Positions 25,395 through 34,864 of a DNA stretch of 64,000 bases are shown here, one piece after another. Source of the stretch: Deltaproteobacteria bacterium (GTDB taxonomy: Bacteria > Desulfobacterota > Desulfobulbia > Desulfobulbales > SURF-16). Every line of letters starts with the position of its first letter. Within the stretch, counting starts at the first letter, position 1. A program made the translations under genes and the position numbers. The stretch covers positions 17,632 through 81,631 of the forward strand of contig JAOZSN010000001.1 of assembly GCA_029939635.1 (NCBI GenBank), in the 5' to 3' direction. The notes under the pieces are model-generated. The model did not search any database. It worked only from the letters and a program-made list of their open reading frames with translations, and was not told the DNA's origin.

Positions 25395-26588
25395 GTGCAG
25401 CAAGACAAGAAAACCACACATCGCGCCATCATCCACCTCGACATGGATGCCTTCTACGCCTCGGTGGAAGTTCTTGACTTCCCTGAACTGGCAGGTCTAC
25501 CAGTTATTGTTGGTGGCCAGTCAGACAGAGGTGTGGTATCAGCCGCCTCCTATGCCGCCCGAGAATGTGGTGTGTACTCAGCCATGTCTGTAGTGGTGGC
25601 TCGCCGCCTCTGCCCTGAGGGTATTTTCCGTCCTGGCCGCCTGGAACGCTACCAGGAAATATCAGGCCAGATCATGGCCATCTTCCGTGATTTCACCCCC
25701 CTGGTAGAACAGATATCAGTGGACGAGGCCTTTCTTGATGTGACAGGCTGTGAACGCCTACTTGGTACAACTAAAGATATTGCTGAAGCTATCCGTAAAC
25801 GTGTACGTGAGGAGATTGGTCTTACAGTCTCTGCCGGCTTGGCCAGCACCAAGTTGGTGGCTAAGATTGCCTCGGATCAAAACAAACCAGATGGCATTAC
25901 TGTGGTACCGTTAGGTGGTGAAGCCGCCTTCCTGGCCCCCTTACCCATCAAACGCTTATGGGGGGTGGGTAAAAAAACCCTGCCCCATCTTGAGTTACTC
26001 GGGGTTCATACCATCGGTGATCTCTGCCGTTTCCCGCTGGAATTTCTCGAAAAGAAATTTGGCAAACAAGGTCGCCACATGTATTTTTGCGCCAGGGGCG
26101 AGGACAGGCGTGACGTGGAGGTGGTGGTCTCAGAAAAATCCATCGGCAACGAATCAACCTTCAGCTATGATCTCAGCGATCTCAACAGCATCAAACAGGA
26201 GCTCCTCTTTCTCACCACCAAGGTAGGCGAACGGCTGCGACGCAAGGGGTATCGTGGTTCCACTGTCACCTTAAAAATCAAATATTATGATTTCAAATCC
26301 ATAACCCGCTCTTGCACCCTGCCCCAGGCCAGTAATGACAGCGCAGAAATTTATGCCGCCATTCTACGACTACTGCCCAAAACCGAAGCAGGTAAAAAAG
26401 CCGTACGTCTGGCAGGGTTAAGCATGGGCAAGTTGAGAACAGAAGACACCCCTTGCCAACTTGACCTCTTTGGCGGGGCAGAGAAACAGCAACGTCAACA
26501 TCTCACCCATGCCATGGATGAAATTAACCAGCGTTATGGCTCATTGACTATCAAGCCAGGCCGCTTAACAGCGAAAACCAGAAACTAA
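25395..26588 (+). CDS. dinB: DNA polymerase IV (Y-family)
   Basis: A 397-residue Y-family polymerase. Catalytic carboxylates are visible in HLDMDAFYASVE (residues 14-25) and SVDEAFLDVTG (about 110-120). A thumb with helix-hairpin-helix (LWGVGKKTLPHLELLGVHTIGDL) and a little-finger domain follow, and the tail QLDLFGGAEK resembles a beta-clamp-binding motif (QLxLF). It copies past damaged DNA with low fidelity. The GTG at 25395 is the only usable start because a TAG lies in frame at 25377-25379. No clear LexA box was recognised. Confidence 0.95.
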   Translation: MQQDKKTTHRAIIHLDMDAFYASVEVLDFPELAGLPVIVGGQSDRGVVSAASYAARECGVYSAMSVVVARRLCPEGIFRPGRLERYQEISGQIMAIFRDFTPLVEQISVDEAFLDVTGCERLLGTTKDIAEAIRKRVREEIGLTVSAGLASTKLVAKIASDQNKPDGITVVPLGGEAAFLAPLPIKRLWGVGKKTLPHLELLGVHTIGDLCRFPLEFLEKKFGKQGRHMYFCARGEDRRDVEVVVSEKSIGNESTFSYDLSDLNSIKQELLFLTTKVGERLRRKGYRGSTVTLKIKYYDFKSITRSCTLPQASNDSAEIYAAILRLLPKTEAGKKAVRLAGLSMGKLRTEDTPCQLDLFGGAEKQQRQHLTHAMDEINQRYGSLTIKPGRLTAKTRN

Positions 26589-26726
26589 TCGCCTCCACCA
26601 AAAAAACTTCCCCTACCCCATAGCACTGATTGCAACCTTGTGAAATTTGTCGTAAAGTTATTTTTTTTAACCGCTAACCACTACCTACCCTACATTTCCA
26701 CTTATACGAATCAGGTATCACCATAC

Positions 26727-29012
26727 ATGAGTAGACTTGAACGTTTATTAGGCCAATTTGTCACCCGCTATCGTTGGCTGGTGGTCTTGGCCTCGCTACT
26801 TATCGCCGGGGTCATTGCCACAGGTATGGGCAGACTGACCTTTGTCAATGATTCCCGCATGTACTTCAGTAAAGAAAACCCCCAACTCATCGCCTTGGAG
26901 GCCTTGGAGAATACCTACACCAAAGATGACAATATTATTTTCATTCTGGCTCCAGACAATGGCAAGGTCTTCACTAAGCCGACCCTGGCCGCCATTAGTG
27001 AACTTACGGAAAAATCATGGCTGTTACCATATTCAAGCCGGGTCGACTCCTTAACCAACTTCCAACACACCACCGCCCTTGATGATGACCTTATTGTTGA
27101 AGATATGGTCATTGACCTTGAGAACTACACAGATGATGACCTGGAACGGGTTAAAAAAATTGCCTTAGCCGAACCCCTGCTGGTTAAACGCCTGATTTCA
27201 TCATCAGCCCATGTCACTGGTGTAGTAATCAACACCATAAAACCAGGTAGGAGTCAGCACGAGACGCAAGAAATCGCCCTGGCCGCCACAAAGCTCAAAA
27301 AAGAGATTGAGGCAAAATACCCACACCTTAAACTCTACCTCACCGGCGGCGTGATGATTGATGATGCCTTTGGAGTCGCTTCCAAGGATGACATGTCACT
27401 GCTTATACCCCTGATGTTTGGCATCCTGCTAATAGTTATGGCCATTGCCCTACGTTCCTTCAGCGGAACCATGGCAACCCTGACTGTCATTATATTATCC
27501 ATGATAACCGGCTTAGGTATGGCGGGCTGGCTTGGTATCGCTCTTACCCCAGCCTCAGCCAATGCGCCCATTATTATCATGACCTTGGCGGTGGCCGATT
27601 CTATCCATATTCTCGTGAGCATATTCCATCACTACCATGGCAAGGCGACACGCCATGAGTGTATAGCCGAATCTTTACGCATTAATCTCCAACCTGTCTT
27701 TGTAACCTCTGTCACCACTGCCATTGGCTTTCTCACCATGAATTTCTCTGATGCACCGCCATTTAGAGATCTTGGTAATATTGTTGCCATGGGTGTCCTT
27801 GGGGCCTTGTTTTACTCCATCTTTTTTCTGCCTGCCCTCATGGCCATTCTGCCTATCAAGGCACAGCAAGAAAAACCCCATAATCGCTATGAAAAATTTG
27901 GCAAATTCGTCGTGCGCAAACGTGGCCCTATTTTCATTACTATGCTTTTCATGATTGTCATGTGTGTCAGCGGCATAAGTAAGATCGTTTTAGATGATGA
28001 TTTTATTGATTATTTCGACCATCGTTACGATTTCAGGGTGGCCTCTGATTTTGCCGCCGATAATCTCACCGGCCTTTATGTTATTGAGTATAACCTGCAA
28101 TCAGGGGAGAGTGGTGGCATCAACAACCCTGAATATCAACAAACCCTGGAAGATTTTGCCAACTGGTTTCGCTTACAAGACCATGTCAACCATGTCTACT
28201 CCATCACCGATATCATGAAGCAACTCAATAAATCCATGCATGGTGATGACCAGCAGTGGTACCGGCTGCCTGGTAACCGTGAATTAGCCGCCCAATATTT
28301 TCTGCTCTATGAAATGAGCCTGCCCTTTGGCCTTGATCTTAATGACCGCATTAATGTTGATAAATCATCAAGCCGGCTGACCATCAACCTGGTCAACATA
28401 ACCACAAAAGAGCTGAGGGATCTTGAGGAACTGGGGCGCCAGTGGCTGCGAGCCAATGCTCCTGAATCAATGTTTACCTATGGTTCTGGCCTTTCCATCG
28501 TTTTTTCGTACATCTCTGAGCGCAATATTAACTCCATGCTCTTTGCCTCAGTGCTGGCATTAGTCCTTATTTCCATGATTATGATCATAGTTTTACGCAG
28601 CTTCAAACTTGGCCTGTTGAGTCTATTGCCCAACCTCATGCCAGCCTTCATGGCCTTTGGCCTCTGGGGTTTTGTGGTGGGCCAGGTTGGTTTGGCTGTA
28701 TCGGTGATGATTGCCATGACCTTAGGCATCGTGGTTGATGATTCGGTTCATTTCCTCTCCAAGTATCAACGGGCCAGAAATGAACATGATTTTGGTGCTG
28801 AGGATGCGGTAATGTATGCCTTCCAGACTGTGGGTTCCCCAATCATGACCACCTCAATCATCCTGGTCTGTGGCTTTACGGTGCTTGCCTTTTCTGGCTT
28901 TCAGATAAATTCTCACATGGGCTCCATGACCGCAATCACGATTGTCCTGGCTCTGATTCTTGATTTTTTCTTTTTGCCAACACTGCTTATTAAACTTGAG
29001 GGACAAAAATGA
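26727..29012 (+). CDS. MMPL/RND superfamily exporter
   Basis: A 761-residue inner-membrane protein with the duplicated MMPL layout: one helix, a large periplasmic loop and five helices, repeated twice. Key parts are SRLERLLGQFVTRYRWLVV at the N terminus, SASAPIIIMTLAVADSIHI-like and ASVMIAMTLGIVVDDSVHFLS-like central helices carrying paired acidic residues for proton relay. ATG at 26727 has AGGT upstream; a GTG at 26640 would add 29 residues with no support. It overlaps the LolA-like gene by four bases. Such exporters with a LolA-like and a barrel protein are thought to move lipids or hydrophobic compounds to the outer membrane; the cargo is unknown. Confidence 0.88.
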   Translation: MSRLERLLGQFVTRYRWLVVLASLLIAGVIATGMGRLTFVNDSRMYFSKENPQLIALEALENTYTKDDNIIFILAPDNGKVFTKPTLAAISELTEKSWLLPYSSRVDSLTNFQHTTALDDDLIVEDMVIDLENYTDDDLERVKKIALAEPLLVKRLISSSAHVTGVVINTIKPGRSQHETQEIALAATKLKKEIEAKYPHLKLYLTGGVMIDDAFGVASKDDMSLLIPLMFGILLIVMAIALRSFSGTMATLTVIILSMITGLGMAGWLGIALTPASANAPIIIMTLAVADSIHILVSIFHHYHGKATRHECIAESLRINLQPVFVTSVTTAIGFLTMNFSDAPPFRDLGNIVAMGVLGALFYSIFFLPALMAILPIKAQQEKPHNRYEKFGKFVVRKRGPIFITMLFMIVMCVSGISKIVLDDDFIDYFDHRYDFRVASDFAADNLTGLYVIEYNLQSGESGGINNPEYQQTLEDFANWFRLQDHVNHVYSITDIMKQLNKSMHGDDQQWYRLPGNRELAAQYFLLYEMSLPFGLDLNDRINVDKSSSRLTINLVNITTKELRDLEELGRQWLRANAPESMFTYGSGLSIVFSYISERNINSMLFASVLALVLISMIMIIVLRSFKLGLLSLLPNLMPAFMAFGLWGFVVGQVGLAVSVMIAMTLGIVVDDSVHFLSKYQRARNEHDFGAEDAVMYAFQTVGSPIMTTSIILVCGFTVLAFSGFQINSHMGSMTAITIVLALILDFFFLPTLLIKLEGQK

Positions 29013-29794
29013 GATTTATTTTAGTACAAATCCTTATTGCTGCTGTAACCATAAGCAGTGTCTTTGCCCAAACGGCAGAAGAAAAAGGCTTAGCCATTGC
29101 CGTGGAGGCAGACCAGCGAGATATTGGCTTTATTGATTCCACCGCCAACATGAGAATGGTCTTACGCAATAGACATGGTCAGGAATCAGAACGCAAAATC
29201 AGGGTAAGAACTCTGGAGCAGGAGGATGACGGCGATAAGAGTTTATCCATCTTTGATACTCCCAGGGATGTCAAGGGTACCGCCTTTCTTACCTATACTC
29301 ACAAATCAGGCGATGATGACCAATGGCTCTATTTACCCGCGTTAAAGAGGGTAAAACGCATCAGTTCACGCAATAAATCCGGCTCTTTTATGGGCAGTGA
29401 ATTTTCCTACGAGGATATTGCCAGCCAGGAGGTGGAAAAATACACCTATAAATTCATCAAGGAAGAGCGTTTTGCTGGCCTTGATTGTTACGTGGCAGAG
29501 TCCTATCCGGTTGACCAGAAAAACTCAGGTTATACCCGTATGGTCTCCTGGCGTGACAAGGCAGAGTACCGCTTGTGGAAGGTTGAGTATTATGACCGCA
29601 AGAAGAGTCATCTCAAGACCTTGCTCTTTACGGAGTATGGGCAATACCTGGAGAAATACTGGCGAGCAGGAACCTTGAAGATGGTTAACCATCAAAATGG
29701 CAAGTCAACAGATCTCTTCTTTGCTGAGTATGCGTTTCAGACAGGTCTTAAGGATAAGGATTTTAATAAGAATAGTTTGAAGCGGGCGAAATAG
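29009..29794 (+). CDS. Outer-membrane lipoprotein-sorting-like protein (LolA-like fold)
   Basis: A 261-residue periplasmic protein with a signal peptide (about 1-21, SVFAQ). It matches the LolA-like PF17131 type, with RGTAFLTYTH-like, DDDQWLYLPALKRVKRISS and SFMGSEFSYEDI, all hallmarks of that family. It probably ferries a hydrophobic molecule across the periplasm between the MMPL exporter (four-base overlap upstream) and the barrel protein downstream. It is not the housekeeping LolA, whose partners LolCDE are absent. Confidence 0.9.
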   Translation: MRFILVQILIAAVTISSVFAQTAEEKGLAIAVEADQRDIGFIDSTANMRMVLRNRHGQESERKIRVRTLEQEDDGDKSLSIFDTPRDVKGTAFLTYTHKSGDDDQWLYLPALKRVKRISSRNKSGSFMGSEFSYEDIASQEVEKYTYKFIKEERFAGLDCYVAESYPVDQKNSGYTRMVSWRDKAEYRLWKVEYYDRKKSHLKTLLFTEYGQYLEKYWRAGTLKMVNHQNGKSTDLFFAEYAFQTGLKDKDFNKNSLKRAK

Positions 29795-29851
29795 AATTGT
29801 TTCGTGGCTGAAATACGGAGGGTGGGGGATGAGCCCATAACCTCGAAACCA

Positions 29852-31060
29852 ATGTACCCTAACATTAAAAAAATACTTACCATCTCTCTGCTAACCCTAG
29901 GACTGGCCAACTTACTAACCGGCCAGCCCATGGCAGCAGAAATCACCAGTAAACTTGGCATAGAGGCTCGTCTCTTTCCCAAGAGCCCAGCCTATGAAGG
30001 CCAAGAGCATCATGATGGTTCTGCAATGGCTGAGGTGGAGATGTACCATGGCTTTGATTCTGGTTCTAGTATCACCATAACCCCCTTTGCCCGTGTAGAT
30101 TATGCAGATTCAGAAAGAACCCATTTTGATCTGCGCGAGTTTAATTACCTCCATGTGGCTGATTCATTTGAAATTACAGCTGGCATCAGCAAGGTCTTTT
30201 GGGGCAGTACGGAGATCCATCTCGTTGATATCATCAATCAAACCGATATGGTTGAATCCCTCAAGGGTGAGGATAAGCTTGGTCAACCAATGGTGCGGAC
30301 ATCATGGTCGCGCGACTGGGGCACGGTGGATACCTTTATCCTTCCCTATTTTCGGGAACGAACAGGGCCAGGTACGGATGGCCGTTTACGACTCCCTCTG
30401 CCGGTTGACTATGGTGAGGCAGAATATGAAAGCAGTGCCGAGCAATACCATATCGATCTAGCCCTGCGCTATGCCCACACCTTAGGTGATGTTGATTTTG
30501 GCATCTATCACTTTGCCGGCACATCTCGTGAACCGATCTATAGGCTGAACCTGAGTAACCCTAACGCACCAGAATTTACCCCCTACTATGAACTGATACA
30601 GCAAACAGGGGTTGATTTTTCTTATGTGGCCGGACGATGGCTGTGGAAGGGAGAGGCGCTGTATCGAATAGATAGCCTCTATGGTGATTTTGCTGCCGCA
30701 GTGGCAGGCTTTGAATATACCCTGGTAGGTATCCTGGAAAGTGACGTGGATCTTGGTCTGATAGCTGAATTCAGCAGAGATGGTCGGGACAAACGGCTTG
30801 TACCATTATATCAAAAAGACATTATGACCGGGCTGCGCTTTGCCTTTAATAATGCCGCCTCAACAGATCTACTCTGTGGCCTGGCCTATGACATAGATCA
30901 TTACTCGCAGATATACTCCCTGGAGTTTAACCATCGCCTGGGTGAAGATTGGAAAATCACCATCACCTCATGGCTGTTCAGCCATATTGGTGATGCTGAC
31001 CCAGCCCAGACACTGTCCGAAGACGACATGATCCGCATTGAACTCTTTTATTACTTTTAA
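29852..31060 (+). CDS. Outer-membrane beta-barrel protein (DUF1302-like)
   Basis: A 402-residue protein with a signal peptide (about 1-30, ending PMAAE), a pattern of alternating amphipathic strands and a C-terminal FYYF typical of outer-membrane barrels. It resembles the DUF1302-type proteins found beside MMPL and LolA-like genes. The start was placed at 29852 because it gives a normal signal peptide, although its ribosome binding site is poor; a GTG at 29804 would add 16 residues. Likely the outer-membrane component of the three-gene lipid-trafficking cassette. Confidence 0.8.
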   Translation: MYPNIKKILTISLLTLGLANLLTGQPMAAEITSKLGIEARLFPKSPAYEGQEHHDGSAMAEVEMYHGFDSGSSITITPFARVDYADSERTHFDLREFNYLHVADSFEITAGISKVFWGSTEIHLVDIINQTDMVESLKGEDKLGQPMVRTSWSRDWGTVDTFILPYFRERTGPGTDGRLRLPLPVDYGEAEYESSAEQYHIDLALRYAHTLGDVDFGIYHFAGTSREPIYRLNLSNPNAPEFTPYYELIQQTGVDFSYVAGRWLWKGEALYRIDSLYGDFAAAVAGFEYTLVGILESDVDLGLIAEFSRDGRDKRLVPLYQKDIMTGLRFAFNNAASTDLLCGLAYDIDHYSQIYSLEFNHRLGEDWKITITSWLFSHIGDADPAQTLSEDDMIRIELFYYF

Positions 31061-31077
31061 TGTCCGAAAGACAGAGC

Positions 31078-32430
31078 TTACTCCAACCCCAATTTTTTAA
31101 TCTTGCGCCATAAAGAAACACGATCAATACCCAGGGCCTTAGCTGCCTCTGTTTTATTAAAACCTGTCTCCTTTAAGATCCATTCGATATACGATTTCTC
31201 GACCTCCTCCATGCTGGCGTATTTGCCATCGCTCTTTCTGAAGGTCTGGATATCCAGGCTGCGCAGGTCGTCGGGGATATGGCTCAGATCAAGAGTATCG
31301 CCATTAGCCAGGGCAACCCCACGCTCGATAATATTTTCCAACTCGCGGACATTGCCTGGAAAATCATAATGGCGCAGGGTTGTAAGAACCTCCGGGTCAA
31401 TCTCCATGACCTCTTTTCCCATGCTGCTATTATACTTGCCCAGGAAATACTGGGCTAGCAAGGGAATATCATCCTTGCGTTCAGAAAGCGGCGGGATTTT
31501 TAACGCCACCACATTGATCCGAAAGAAAAGATCTTGACGAAACCGGCCAGCATCCACCTCGGCCTTGAGATCCCGGTTGGTAGCAGCCACAAAACGGACA
31601 TTAACCTTAAGGGGTTGGGTCCCCCCCACCCGAACCACCTCTTTTTCTTGGAGTACCCGCAGAAATTTCACCTGCATGGATGGGGTCATCTCCGTTACCT
31701 CATCTAAGAAAAGAGTGCCACCATCAGCCATCTCTACTAAACCTTTTTTTTCACCGTCAGCTCCGGTGAAGGCCCCTTTTTCATGGCCAAAAAGCTCGTT
31801 GGTAAGCAACTCCTCGCTAAAGGCCCCGCAATTTATCGACAGCATACCCTTATCATGACGCGGACTCTGCTGATGGATGTATTGGGCCAGTAACTCCTTG
31901 CCAGTACCTGATTCACCACTAACAACCACGTTGGTATCTGAAGAGGCTATCTGGCCTGCCATTTCCAGTAGGCCCTTCATCTCATGATTATGGGTAATGA
32001 TCTGTGATGGCCGATCTTTACCATCTATCTCCTGACGTAATTGTTCAACTTCAACCTTTAGTTGAAATTTCTGGGTGGCCTCGGCCACTAATTTACGCAC
32101 CTCTGTCAGCTTAAAAGGTTTGGTGATATAATGATATGCCCCGGCCTTCAAGGCCTCTACTGCTGATTCCACCGTGGAGAAACCGGTTATCATAATTACT
32201 TCGGTCTGGGGAGATACTATTTTTACTCGCCGCAAGACCTGCATGCCATCCACCTGGGGCATCTTGAGATCAGTAAGGACCAAGGCAAATTGCTGCTTCT
32301 CTAAACAGGCACAGGCCCGTTTACCACTTTTTGCCGCAGTAACATTATAGCCCTCCTTTTTAAGGACATGGCAAAGATTTTTTAAGGCCACCGCCTCATC
32401 ATCAACGACTAAAATATCACTATTTATCAT
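31078..32430 (-). CDS. Sigma-54-dependent response regulator (AtoC/ZraR/LuxO-like)
   Basis: A 450-residue activator. It has a receiver domain (phospho-acceptor D54 in VLTDLKMP, K104), an AAA+ domain with Walker A GESGTGKE (172-179) and the intact GAFTGA loop (219-224), and a Fis-type helix-turn-helix (TEAAKALGIDRVSLWRKIKK). Its ATG shares one base with the stop of the kinase gene (TAATG), so the two are coupled. Two TTGCA-N3-TGCAA-type palindromes and a sigma-54 promoter lie just upstream of the kinase, facing the CO2/Ehr-like operon, which is its probable target. Confidence 0.93.
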   Translation of the reverse strand: MINSDILVVDDEAVALKNLCHVLKKEGYNVTAAKSGKRACACLEKQQFALVLTDLKMPQVDGMQVLRRVKIVSPQTEVIMITGFSTVESAVEALKAGAYHYITKPFKLTEVRKLVAEATQKFQLKVEVEQLRQEIDGKDRPSQIITHNHEMKGLLEMAGQIASSDTNVVVSGESGTGKELLAQYIHQQSPRHDKGMLSINCGAFSEELLTNELFGHEKGAFTGADGEKKGLVEMADGGTLFLDEVTEMTPSMQVKFLRVLQEKEVVRVGGTQPLKVNVRFVAATNRDLKAEVDAGRFRQDLFFRINVVALKIPPLSERKDDIPLLAQYFLGKYNSSMGKEVMEIDPEVLTTLRHYDFPGNVRELENIIERGVALANGDTLDLSHIPDDLRSLDIQTFRKSDGKYASMEEVEKSYIEWILKETGFNKTEAAKALGIDRVSLWRKIKKLGLE

Positions 32431-33824
32431 TACTTCTCCCCAACAGGTAAGTGGATGGTAAATTTCACACCCTGACCATTGTTCGCGTCAACACTGATAG
32501 AACCACCGTGCTGGACCAAAATATCATGAATAATAAAAAGGCCTAAGCCGGAACCATGGCCAGTATCCTTGGTGGTAAAAAATGGATCAAATATCTTCTC
32601 CCTTATCTGGGGTGGAATACCTGGGCCGTTATCACTAAAAACAATCTTTAACTCCGCAATAGAGGAGTAGGCCATAACCGTTATTATGCCTTGGCCCGCC
32701 AAGGCATCCAGGCTATTTTTTAAAAGATTAATAAAGAGCTGTTGAATTTTCTGTTTATCGGCAAAGATCATCACCCCTTGGTCAACAACAAGTCTAATCT
32801 CCACATCTTTGCCAATCTGACCATGGAACAGATCAATAATTTCTTGGAGCAGGGGGGACAGTAAATAATGGGCCCGATGAAATTTTTCTTCCCTGGCCAA
32901 GGAAAGCAAGGTGCGCACAATAGCGGAGGCACGCATGGTCTCCATGTTTATCTGACTGAGCAAATCAGCAGCAACCTCTCCCTCCTTTTCGCCCAGCTCC
33001 TCAGCAAGAATCTGGGCCGAACTGGATATATTTGAGAGGGGATTATTAAACTCATGGGCCACCCCTGCCAGCATGGTGCCAAGGCAGGCCAATTTTTCAG
33101 AGCGAACCAATTGCTGTTGACGCCGTTTCAATTCACGACTCATCTGATTAAAGGCTGAAATAAGGCTATTTATTTCCCGATTATCACTGCGAAACGAAGC
33201 CTCTACAAAATTACCAGTGGCAATGCTAGAGGCATGATTTTCCAACTGCTTTAACGACGAAACAATACCATGGCCCAAGATGGCGGCAATTGCCCCAAAA
33301 AAAAGCACCATCAGGGGCAATAAAAACAAGAGGGTATGGCGAATAAGACGTAATAGCCGATGAATAAATTGGTGCTGCTGGACAACAAGATTTTCAGCAA
33401 GTTCGGTTAACTGCCGACCCTGCACCCTCAGTTGTACTGCCAAGGCATCATTATTGCGATCCTGCTGAAAGGCACTGAAAATCGTCTCATACTCCCGGAG
33501 GATCTCGTCAATCTTGGCGATTTGAGCCGGTGAACCTTCCCCCTTAAGCACCTCTTTATTGGCATTAAATTGTTGACGGGTTTTTATAAGGTAGGCCCGC
33601 CATTGACTCATGGAACCATGATCGTGATAGAGGAGATAATTTTTCTCCATCCGCCGCATCTCCAAGGTGTTTTCCAAGACAACATCAACATTTTCAATAT
33701 TAAGATGCTTCTCTTCCACCACATTGACGACCAAATAGGTAACAACTGAACAGCCTATCATAAAGAACAGGGCCAAGAAAAACCAAAAGGTTATCTTACT
33801 ACGAATACCACCAGGTTGACGCAT
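32430..33824 (-). CDS. Membrane sensor histidine kinase
   Basis: A 464-residue kinase. TM1 is about residues 11-33. A four-helix-bundle-like periplasmic domain follows (35-160, rich in helices, NYLLYHD), then TM2 (about 163-185), HAMP, and a DHp domain with H257 ([10 protein letters not shown]). The ATPase domain has N, G1 and G2 boxes ([28 protein letters not shown]). The start at 33824 has a perfect AGGAG five to six bases upstream; longer frames lack one. It phosphorylates the adjoining NtrC-type regulator. The periplasmic ligand is unknown; given the likely target operon, it might sense inorganic carbon, pH or redox state. Confidence 0.92.
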   Translation of the reverse strand: MRQPGGIRSKITFWFFLALFFMIGCSVVTYLVVNVVEEKHLNIENVDVVLENTLEMRRMEKNYLLYHDHGSMSQWRAYLIKTRQQFNANKEVLKGEGSPAQIAKIDEILREYETIFSAFQQDRNNDALAVQLRVQGRQLTELAENLVVQQHQFIHRLLRLIRHTLLFLLPLMVLFFGAIAAILGHGIVSSLKQLENHASSIATGNFVEASFRSDNREINSLISAFNQMSRELKRRQQQLVRSEKLACLGTMLAGVAHEFNNPLSNISSSAQILAEELGEKEGEVAADLLSQINMETMRASAIVRTLLSLAREEKFHRAHYLLSPLLQEIIDLFHGQIGKDVEIRLVVDQGVMIFADKQKIQQLFINLLKNSLDALAGQGIITVMAYSSIAELKIVFSDNGPGIPPQIREKIFDPFFTTKDTGHGSGLGLFIIHDILVQHGGSISVDANNGQGVKFTIHLPVGEK

Positions 33825-33896
33825 ATTTACTCCTGCCCCTGTTAAGCTAAACCACATTACCCCAAAAATTATCCATTTCCACCCTACCTCTTCGCG

Positions 33897-33998
33897 TTTC
33901 ATTTTGCAACACGATGTTCGCCACTGCAACATATCCAGCAAACCCTTTGTTCTCAGGAGATGAAAGCATCGCCCTCACCACCCAGTTGCATTTTGCAA
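33897..33998. promoter_or_regulatory. Paired TTGCA-N3-TGCAA palindromes (enhancer sites)
   Basis: TTGCATTTTGCAA (33986-33998) is a perfect palindrome. TTTCATTTTGCAA (33897-33909) differs at one position. They lie about 100 and 190 bases upstream of the predicted start at 34092. The sequence equals the consensus described for Vibrio LuxO, another NtrC-type activator. The likely ligand is the regulator encoded at 31078-32430. Confidence 0.7.
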
Positions 33999-34065
33999 CA
34001 CATCCCACTCCTCAGCTAGCCCCAAAAAACCTGCCTGTATCTACATTTCATTATTTTCTTAACCA

Positions 34066-34081
34066 TGGCACGGGACATGCA
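34066..34081 (+). promoter_or_regulatory. Sigma-54 promoter of the UspA/LCIB-like/Ehr operon
   Basis: TGGCACGGGACATGCA matches TGGCACG-N4-TTGCA at every defined position but one. GG (34067-34068) and GC (34079-34080) are ten bases apart. Predicted start near 34092, about 50 bases before the first gene. Confidence 0.85.
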
Positions 34082-34141
34082 AAACATGGGGAACGACGGC
34101 TACTTCTCTCTTTGAGACCCTTAACTATTACAGGAACATGA

Positions 34142-34552
34142 GTGCAACAAAATAGCATCAGCAGCAAAAAGGTTCTCTTAGTGACCAACATCCCGATTTT
34201 ACGGGAAGACATTCTCCACCACGGTACCAATCTCAGCAAGAGAATGGATGCCTCCTTAGAGGTGTTGCACCTTGTCCCGGAGGGTTCAACAGAAGATGCC
34301 ACTATGAGCTTTAAAACGGTTTGCAGCACGCAGAACTATGACGAGCCCATAGGCTATATCCAGCTCGTCAATGATCGGGGATTTACCAAAGAAACCGTTG
34401 AATATGCCAAGAACAGACGAAACATTCTCTGCATTGTTTTATGCCTGCTTGACACAGGGAAATCATACAAGAAGGGCAGTCGCCAGAAGAGACTCAATGA
34501 GGTGACCAGCTCCTTAAACTACCCGGTGGTTTTAGCCACCGACGGCGCCTAA
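34142..34552 (+). CDS. UspA-like (universal stress protein fold) protein
   Basis: A 136-residue protein with the opening pattern of a universal stress protein (KKVLLVTNIPILREDILHHGTNLSKRMDASLEVLHLV) split over residues 9-45. The canonical ATP-binding G-x2-G-x9-G(S/T) near the C terminus is not evident, so it may not bind ATP. The GTG start has AGGAA eight bases upstream; the ATG four bases earlier is out of frame and soon stops. First gene after the sigma-54 promoter. Such proteins are often regulatory partners of transporters; here its role beside the CO2-related genes is unknown. Confidence 0.65.
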   Translation: MQQNSISSKKVLLVTNIPILREDILHHGTNLSKRMDASLEVLHLVPEGSTEDATMSFKTVCSTQNYDEPIGYIQLVNDRGFTKETVEYAKNRRNILCIVLCLLDTGKSYKKGSRQKRLNEVTSSLNYPVVLATDGA

Positions 34553-34586
34553 GAAACATCAGCACAACATTAAAGTGAGGAACGAA

Positions 34587-34829
34587 ATGAAAGTTATTAT
34601 TACTATCACCCAAAATGTGACTTCCGTCAAAAATCAACTCTCCAGCAAATTTAACGGGACTGGAAGCATTACCGAGGCTGGCCCTTTTAAGACTGAGGCC
34701 GAGGCCCAGAACTGGAAGGAATTTATGATGAACCGGCGGGATAATTATGAAGAGATGCAGTTCCAATCATCGGTGGCCAGTGAGGCCTATTGGTTTGGCA
34801 TCACCATGGAAGGCCAAACGATCCAGTAA
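34587..34829 (+). CDS. Small protein of unknown function in the Ehr-like operon
   Basis: An 80-residue soluble protein (start MKVIITITQNV, with GAGGAA six bases upstream). It looks alpha/beta, with the C-terminal half ending AYWFGITMEG. No family recognised. It lies 34 bases after the UspA-like gene and 35 before the LCIB-like gene, and its good ribosome binding site supports it as real. Possibly a small regulator or accessory subunit of the complex, but nothing in the sequence shows this. Confidence 0.7.
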   Translation: MKVIITITQNVTSVKNQLSSKFNGTGSITEAGPFKTEAEAQNWKEFMMNRRDNYEEMQFQSSVASEAYWFGITMEGQTIQ

Positions 34830-34864
34830 AACAACATCCCCGGCATTAATTTAAGGTTCCCCCA

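Noticed and set aside
25196..25444. 82-codon minus frame overlapping the start of dinB
   Set aside because: Cysteine- and serine-rich shadow of the opposite strand, overlapping a certain gene.
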